A DNA stretch of 10,312 nucleotides from the NCBI GenBank assembly GCA_900553705.1, contig USEK01000040.1:1-10312 (forward strand), in the 5' to 3' direction. The first letter of the stretch is position 1; the number at the start of each line of letters is the position of its first letter. The notes beneath the pieces are model-generated. The model was not told the DNA's origin. It saw only the letters and a program-made list of their open reading frames with translations, and ran no database searches. This stretch comes from an uncultured Collinsella sp. Its GTDB lineage: Bacteria; Actinomycetota; Coriobacteriia; Coriobacteriales; Coriobacteriaceae. A program made the translations under genes and the position numbers. This document shows positions 6,189 through 10,312 of this stretch, in pieces.

Positions 6189-7256
6189 TTGGATAAGAAC
6201 GAGCTGCAAAAGCGTATGGAACAGGCCATTCGCCTGACGGCACCTGGTCAGCCGATCCGCACCGCCCTCGACATGATCATTGCCGGTCACCTGGGTGCCC
6301 TTATCTGCGTCGGCGACACTGAAAACGTGCTCGCTGCCGGTAACGACGGCTTCCCGCTCAACATTTCGTTTACCTCGAACCGCCTGTTCGAGCTTTCCAA
6401 GATGGACGGCGCCATCGTTATCGATGGCGACCTCACCCAGATCCTGCGCGCCAACTTCCACCTCAATCCCGATCCCTCGCTCGCCACGAGTGAGACGGGC
6501 ATGCGTCACCGTACTGCCGCTCGCATGTCGGTGCTCACCGACGCCATCGTGATCTCGGTCTCGGCTCGTCGCGCCGTCGTTAACGTGTACGTCCACGGCA
6601 AGAGTTACGAGATCCAGCCCGTCACCACCATCATGAGCTCGGTCAACCAGCTCGTCGCCACGCTCCAGACTACCCGTCAGTCGCTCGACCGCTCCCTGCT
6701 GCGCCTGACGGCCCTCGAGCTCGACGACTACGTCACGCTCGCCGACATTACCGGTATTTTCTCGAGTTTCGAGATCATGCAGCAGGCAAAGACTGAGCTT
6801 AAGGATTGCATCGTCAAGCTGGGCAACCAGGGCAAGCTCGTGCAGATGCAGCTCGAGCAGCTCGCCGGCTCCAGTATGGATACCGAGTACGACCTGATGA
6901 TTCGCGACTACGCGAGCGATTCCTCCGAGGCAAACGCCGAGAAGATTCGCGCTGAGCTCGCTCGCATGACGCCTAAGGACCTGTCCGACCCGCAGCATGT
7001 GGCGGCAGTTCTGGGCTATGACGACCTGGACGAGGACTCCGTCATGACACCGCTGGGCCTGCGCACGCTTTCGCGCGTGTCCGTCGTGCGCGACGGCGTG
7101 GCCGAGAAGATCGTCGACGAGTATGGCTCGCTGCAGGAGCTCATGGACGACATCAGCGAGGATCCGGAGCGCCTGGGCGACTTTGGCGTCAACAACCCTG
7201 CCATTCTTGCGGACTCCCTGTACCGCATGAAGGGCACCAAACAGGGGAACGCATAA
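6189..7256 (+). CDS. disA: Diadenylate cyclase DisA (c-di-AMP synthase, DNA-integrity scanning protein)
   Basis: This encodes 355 residues with a TTG start supported by its ribosome-binding site. DisA makes c-di-AMP from two ATP and, in B. subtilis, scans DNA and reports damage. The DAC domain (about 1-145) holds both signature motifs, DGA (73-75) and RHRT (106-109) in ETGMRHRTA. A helical linker follows (about 150-300), then a C-terminal helix-hairpin-helix region (about 315-350, RDGVAEKIVDEYGSLQELM onward). The hairpin motif is degenerate: GDFGVNNP replaces the usual G-h-G pattern (EGIGEVRA in B. subtilis), so DNA-junction binding may differ. Its stop overlaps the ispD start by one base (TAATG), so the two are probably translationally coupled. 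The usual partner radA is not next to it. Identity as a DAC cyclase is secure; the DNA-scanning role is inferred. Confidence 0.96.
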   Translation: MDKNELQKRMEQAIRLTAPGQPIRTALDMIIAGHLGALICVGDTENVLAAGNDGFPLNISFTSNRLFELSKMDGAIVIDGDLTQILRANFHLNPDPSLATSETGMRHRTAARMSVLTDAIVISVSARRAVVNVYVHGKSYEIQPVTTIMSSVNQLVATLQTTRQSLDRSLLRLTALELDDYVTLADITGIFSSFEIMQQAKTELKDCIVKLGNQGKLVQMQLEQLAGSSMDTEYDLMIRDYASDSSEANAEKIRAELARMTPKDLSDPQHVAAVLGYDDLDEDSVMTPLGLRTLSRVSVVRDGVAEKIVDEYGSLQELMDDISEDPERLGDFGVNNPAILADSLYRMKGTKQGNA

Positions 7257-7984
7257 TGGCGCCCGTATGTGCCGTGGTCGTTGCCGGTGGCAGCGGCCAG
7301 CGCTTTGGCAACCCCGGTGGCAAGCAGCTCGTCAATGTGGCGGGCCGTCCGCTTATGAGCTGGTCCATCCGCGCATTTGACCGTAGCGATAAGGTTGGCC
7401 ACATCGTCGTGGTTTGTCCTGCCGAGCGCCGTGCCGAGATGCGACGCCTGGCCATCGACCCGTTTGACTATGACACGCCCATCAGCTTTGCCGATGCCGG
7501 CGATACCCGTCAGGATTCAACCCGTGCCGGCGTGCATGCGGTTCCGGCGGGTTTCGAATATGTCGCCATTCACGATGGCGCTCGTCCGCTCATCACGACC
7601 GAGGCCATCGATCATGCGATCGACGTGCTTGTGGGCGACCGCTCGCTCGACGGTGTCGTGTGCGGTCAACCCGCGATCGACACACTCAAGATCGTCGACG
7701 GCGATAACATCGTCGAGACGCCGCCGCGTGAGCTCTATTGGGCCGCGCAGACGCCGCAGATCTTTAGCGTCGATGCTATGAAGCGCGCCCATGCCGCGGC
7801 GATTGCCGAGGGCTTTATCGGTACCGATGATTCGTCGCTGGTCGAGCGCATGGGTGGGCGCGTCCGCTGCGTCCAGAGCCCGCGCGATAACCTTAAGGTG
7901 ACGGTGCCCGAGGACCTGCGTCCCGTAACCGCGATTCTGCTCGGTCGCATGGCCGAGGGAGAGGACCTTCCCCATGTTCAGTAA
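7256..7984 (+). CDS. ispD: 2-C-methyl-D-erythritol 4-phosphate cytidylyltransferase IspD
   Basis: This encodes 242 residues, within the usual size of 225-245. It catalyses the third MEP-pathway step, joining CTP and MEP to give CDP-ME. Family motifs are present: the nucleotide-binding AGGSGQRFG (10-18) with R16, then K23 in GGKQL; R85 and D87 in DTRQDSTRAG; D107 and R110 in IHDGARPL; TDDSSLVE (190-197); and K214 in DNLKVTVPEDL. AGGGGA at 7243-7248 is a good ribosome-binding site. The gene overlaps disA by 1 base and ispF by 11. ispF encodes the enzyme two steps later; the intervening kinase, ispE, is not in the window. The two are commonly adjacent or fused. Confidence 0.97.
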   Translation: MAPVCAVVVAGGSGQRFGNPGGKQLVNVAGRPLMSWSIRAFDRSDKVGHIVVVCPAERRAEMRRLAIDPFDYDTPISFADAGDTRQDSTRAGVHAVPAGFEYVAIHDGARPLITTEAIDHAIDVLVGDRSLDGVVCGQPAIDTLKIVDGDNIVETPPRELYWAAQTPQIFSVDAMKRAHAAAIAEGFIGTDDSSLVERMGGRVRCVQSPRDNLKVTVPEDLRPVTAILLGRMAEGEDLPHVQ

Positions 7985-8468
7985 CCTGCGCATTGGCCAC
8001 GGCTACGACGTCCACCGTCTGGTGGAGGGGCGTCGATGTATCATCGGCGGGGTCGACATTCCCTACGAGCGCGGCCTGCTGGGTCACTCGGATGCCGATG
8101 TGCTCGCGCACGCCTTAGCCGACGCCATTCTGGGCGCCTGCCGCGGGGGAGACATCGGCAAGCTATTTCCCGACACCGATCCCGCCTACGAGGGTGCCGA
8201 TTCGATGGTGCTGCTTGCTCGCGTGATGGACTATGCGCGTGAGCTGGGCTTTGAGTTTGTCGATGCCGACTGCACCATTGCCTGTCAGCAACCCAAGATC
8301 ACCCCGCACCGCGATGCCATGCGCGCCAACCTTGCCCATGCCCTGGGCGTTGACGTCGAAAACGTGGGCGTCGCCGCCACTACGACCGAAAAGCTCGGTT
8401 GGGAAGGCCAGGGCGAGGGAATCGGCGCCTGGGCCGTCTGCCTGCTACAGAAAACCGTTAAGGAGTAA
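7974..8468 (+). CDS. ispF: 2-C-methyl-D-erythritol 2,4-cyclodiphosphate synthase IspF
   Basis: This encodes 164 residues, the normal size for this homotrimeric zinc enzyme, which turns CDP-ME 2-phosphate into the cyclic diphosphate with release of CMP. The motifs GHGYDVHRL (8-16, metal ligands D12 and H14), LGHSDADVLAHALADA (36-51, with H46 the third ligand), GDIGKLFPDTD and TTTEKLGWEGQGEGIGAWA are complete. The start lies inside the end of ispD, 9 bases after GAGG at 7961-7964. The last codons of ispF also carry the ribosome-binding site of cysS, which makes coupled translation likely. Confidence 0.97.
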   Translation: MFSNLRIGHGYDVHRLVEGRRCIIGGVDIPYERGLLGHSDADVLAHALADAILGACRGGDIGKLFPDTDPAYEGADSMVLLARVMDYARELGFEFVDADCTIACQQPKITPHRDAMRANLAHALGVDVENVGVAATTTEKLGWEGQGEGIGAWAVCLLQKTVKE

Positions 8469-8471
8469 CGA

Positions 8472-9938
8472 ATGCGTATCTACAACAGCGCTACCCATAA
8501 AAAGGAAGAGTTCCAGCCGATCGAGTCCGGCAAGGTCCGCATGTACGTGTGCGGCCCCACGGTCTACGACAACATCCACATCGGCAATGCCCGCACGTTC
8601 ATCAGCTTCGATGTGATTCGTCGCTGGCTCATCGCGAGCGGCTACGAGGTCACGTTCGCCCAGAACCTCACCGATGTCGATGACAAGATCATCAAGCGCG
8701 CCAACGAGCAGGGCCGTACGGCTGCCGAGGTCGCGACGGAGTTCTCCGATAAGTTCATCGGCGTCATGCGCGCCGCCAACGTACTCGATCCCGATGTGCG
8801 CCCCCGCGCCACCAAGGAGATCGGCCCCATGATCGCCATGATCAAGACGCTTATCGAGCAGGGCCACGCTTACGCAGCCGATAACGGCGATGTGTACTTT
8901 GCCGTGCGCAGCGATCCCAACTATGGTCAGGTCTCGAGCCGCAACATCGACGACCTTATGGTTGGCGCGCGCATCGAGGAGAACGAGGACAAGAACGACC
9001 CACTCGACTTTGCCCTGTGGAAGGCCGCTAAGCCCGGCGAGCCCAGCTGGCCGAGCCCCTGGGGCGAGGGCCGTCCCGGTTGGCACACCGAGTGCGCCGC
9101 CATGGTGCATCGCTACCTGGGCACTCCGATCGACATCCACGGCGGCGGCTCCGACCTTGCCTTCCCGCATCACGAGAACGAGTGCGCCCAGGCCACCTGC
9201 GCCTGGCACCAGGGCTTCTCCAACACTTGGATGCACACGGGCATGCTGCTGGTAGATGGCGAGAAGATGTCCAAGTCGCTCGGCAACTTCTTTACGCTGG
9301 CCGAGGTTCTCGAGCAGCACTCCGCTGCCGCCCTGCGCCTGCTGATGCTGCAGACGAGCTATCGCTCGCCGCTCGACTTTTCTTGGGAGCGCCTGGAGGG
9401 TGCCGAGAACTCGCTCACGCGTATCGCCGGTACGGTCGAGAACCTGCGCTGGGCCGCGAACCATGCGACGGCCGATGCCGATGCGGCTGCCGCCGAGGCG
9501 TTTGCCGCCAAGGCCGCCGAGACCCGTGCCACCTTTAAGGAGTGCATGGACGACGACTTTAACACCGCTGGTGCCATGGGTGCCGTCTTTGGCTTTGTGA
9601 CCGAGTGCAACCAGTACCTGGAGCAGGCGGGCGACGCTGCCGACAAGGCCGCCGCGCTTGCTGCCGCCGATACGCTGGTCGAGCTGCTCGATACGTTTGG
9701 CGTTGAGCTCCCCGAGCCCAAGGTCGAGCTGCCGCTGGGCCTGCTGGGCGTTGCCGCCGGTTTGGTCGCCTATACGGGTGACGACGTGGACGAGGCCGCT
9801 GCCAAGATTCTCGAGGCCCGCGCCGAAGCCCGCGCCGCCAAGAACTGGGATCTGGCCGACGCCATCCGCGACCAGCTCAAGGACCTGGGACTGACGATTG
9901 AGGATACGGCCGCGGGTACTCGTATTAAGACCCTCTAG
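8472..9938 (+). CDS. cysS: Cysteinyl-tRNA synthetase
   Basis: This encodes 488 residues, a typical length for a monomeric class I CysRS, which charges tRNA-Cys. It has the HIGH-type motif as HIGN (36-39, in PTVYDNIHIGNART), usual for this enzyme, and KMSKS (265-269). The four zinc ligands that select cysteine are visible: C27 in YVCGPT, C208 in GWHTEC, H233 and E237 in FPHHENE. The C-terminal helical anticodon region ends in the usual block (AKNWDLADAIRDQLKDLGL). TAAGGAG at 8459-8465 overlaps the ispF stop and is 6 bases from the ATG. No terminator with a T run is seen before rlmB. Confidence 0.98.
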   Translation: MRIYNSATHKKEEFQPIESGKVRMYVCGPTVYDNIHIGNARTFISFDVIRRWLIASGYEVTFAQNLTDVDDKIIKRANEQGRTAAEVATEFSDKFIGVMRAANVLDPDVRPRATKEIGPMIAMIKTLIEQGHAYAADNGDVYFAVRSDPNYGQVSSRNIDDLMVGARIEENEDKNDPLDFALWKAAKPGEPSWPSPWGEGRPGWHTECAAMVHRYLGTPIDIHGGGSDLAFPHHENECAQATCAWHQGFSNTWMHTGMLLVDGEKMSKSLGNFFTLAEVLEQHSAAALRLLMLQTSYRSPLDFSWERLEGAENSLTRIAGTVENLRWAANHATADADAAAAEAFAAKAAETRATFKECMDDDFNTAGAMGAVFGFVTECNQYLEQAGDAADKAAALAAADTLVELLDTFGVELPEPKVELPLGLLGVAAGLVAYTGDDVDEAAAKILEARAEARAAKNWDLADAIRDQLKDLGLTIEDTAAGTRIKTL

Positions 9939-9944
9939 TATTTG

Positions 9945-10047
9945 TCGACCGTTCGAGGTGTTGCAGATTGCCTTGAAAGAGGAAGGCATAGACCTGGTGG
10001 TCATGCCCGACGATTGAAAGGCAAGGTGCCGTGGCTCGGACGGTCGA
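9945..10047 (+). ncRNA. Candidate structured RNA element between cysS and rlmB
   Basis: The 143-base gap 9939-10081 can fold in nested form. The outer stem pairs TCGACCGTTCGAG (9945-9957) with 10035-10047, 13 pairs of which one is G-U. Inside, GCA (9963-9965) pairs with TGC (10027-10029), and TTGCCTT (9968-9974) with AAGGCAA (10018-10024). A terminal hairpin pairs GGCAT-a-GACC (9985-9994, one bulged A) with GGTCATGCC (9999-10007) around TGGT. An alternative pairing of TGCCTT (9969-9974) with AAGGCA (9983-9988) excludes parts of the second and third stems. There is no T run after the outer stem, so it is not a clear terminator. It may be a leader of rlmB, an RNA processed from the transcript, or a decayed gene remnant. 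I recognise no known family. Confidence 0.4.
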
Positions 10048-10067
10048 TTCTTGTTCGTTATCTATTT

Positions 10068-10074
10068 AAGGAGG
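10068..10074 (+). promoter_or_regulatory. Ribosome-binding site of rlmB
   Basis: AAGGAGG lies 7 bases before the ATG at 10082. It fixes this frame rather than the longer open frame that runs through from 9942 into adapter sequence. Confidence 0.9.
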
Positions 10075-10081
10075 TCGCTTT

Positions 10082-10263
10082 ATGGCCGACAATCGCAAGC
10101 GGGCGTCTCGTGGCGGCAAGCAGGCTGCTTCTGGCTCGCGTCCGATTCGCCGCAATGATCGCGCTGCCGCTCCCAAGGGCCAGCGCGATCGCACCCAGGC
10201 CGCACGTCCGCAGCGCGATCGCAGCCGCGACAACGTTCAGGTTCCCAAGGGCGAGTTTATCGA
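10082..10263 (+). CDS. rlmB: Probable 23S rRNA (guanosine-2'-O-)-methyltransferase RlmB (SPOUT/TrmH family), 3' truncated
   Basis: Only the first 60 codons and two further bases are present before adapter. The N-terminus (MADNRKRASRGGKQAASGSR onward) is Arg/Lys/Gln-rich, low in complexity and probably disordered. It contains two copies of QRDR encoded by a 13-bp direct repeat (10181-10193 and 10211-10223, each containing GCGATCGC). The last native residues, PKGEFI followed by GA (a Glu or Asp codon), fit the start of the TrmH substrate-binding domain, which in RlmB often begins with a GEFIEGR-like motif. RlmB methylates G2251 of E. coli 23S rRNA. The position after cysS matches rlmB (yacO) in B. 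subtilis. The catalytic SPOUT knot is not in the window, so the call rests on a very short motif plus gene order. Confidence 0.65.
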
Positions 10264-10312
10264 CTGTCTCTTATACACATCTCCGAGCCCACGAGACGTA
10301 GAGGAATCTCGT
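10264..10312. other. Sequencing adapter (Nextera read 2/i7, reverse orientation), not genomic
   Basis: Bases 10264-10282 are the Tn5 mosaic end CTGTCTCTTATACACATCT. They are followed by the rest of the read-2 adapter, the index complement GTAGAGGA (10298-10305) and ATCTCGT from the P7 primer. Bases 10264-10309 are the exact reverse complement of 1-46. One frame through it encodes VSYTHLRAHET, the well-known artefactual C-terminal peptide of contaminated gene predictions. Confidence 0.98.

Noticed and set aside
8445..10004. Long minus-strand open frame (519 codons) opposite cysS
   Set aside because: cysS on the plus strand has all catalytic and zinc residues. The antisense frame has no recognisable motif.
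47..10263. CRISPR array, tRNA or rRNA genes, prophage genes
   Set aside because: I saw no regularly spaced identical repeats beyond the three operator boxes, no cloverleaf with a conserved T-loop, no rRNA signature, and no integrase or phage structural gene.
9942..10301. Plus-strand open frame of 119 codons after cysS
   Set aside because: It is out of frame with the strong ribosome-binding site and ATG at 10082, and it ends in the adapter peptide VSYTHLRAHET.
1..10312. Composite transposon bounded by Tn5-like inverted repeats
   Set aside because: The repeats extend beyond the mosaic end into adapter, index and P7 primer sequence. No transposase or resistance gene is present.

Overview
The window is one metagenomic or draft-genome contig whose two outer ends are sequencing adapter. 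Bases 1-46 and 10264-10312 are Illumina Nextera (Tn5) read-2 adapter plus i7 index, so native DNA is only 47-10263. The native part is GC-rich and tightly packed, with high-GC codon use. Gene content and order suggest an actinobacterium of class Coriobacteriia, most likely a Collinsella-type gut organism. That placement is inference, since no rRNA gene is present.

Layout. (a) 47-1727, plus strand: the 3' two thirds of clpC, ended by a strong terminator at 1753-1785. (b) 1942-3399, plus: pepD, a full-length M20-family Xaa-His dipeptidase, with a 13-bp-stem terminator. (c) 3526-5262, minus: a hipB-hipA toxin-antitoxin operon, AT-richer than its neighbours. It is preceded by three TGCA-N6-TGCA boxes at exactly 27-bp intervals. 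(d) 5390-5968, minus: mntP, a manganese exporter, whose terminator hairpin contains the third of those boxes. (e) 6189-9938, plus: a compact run disA, ispD, ispF, cysS. disA starts at TTG, disA/ispD overlap by 1 base, ispD/ispF by 11 bases, and ispF/cysS are 3 bases apart. (f) 10082-10263, plus: the first 60 codons of a probable rlmB, cut by the adapter. A 143-bp gap before it can fold into a nested RNA-like structure.

The genes clpC, disA, ispD, ispF, cysS and rlmB occur in the same order in the Bacillus subtilis clpC-radA-disA-yacL-ispD-ispF-gltX-cysE-cysS-mrnC-rlmB neighbourhood. Here radA is missing from its usual place between clpC and disA. That interval instead holds pepD, hipBA and mntP, which looks like an insertion or rearrangement in an otherwise conserved housekeeping cluster. 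The disA-ispD-ispF-cysS-rlmB genes cover c-di-AMP signalling, two steps of the MEP isoprenoid pathway, cysteinyl-tRNA synthesis and 23S rRNA methylation, and appear to be co-transcribed.

No gene-free stretch exceeds 300 bases. The longest gaps are 1728-1941 and 5969-6188; their contents are listed. The best candidates for something new are the HipB operator array shared with the mntP terminator, and two foldable intergenic elements, at 6031-6112 and 9945-10047. All three come from reading the sequence by eye and have not been tested by folding software or homology search.
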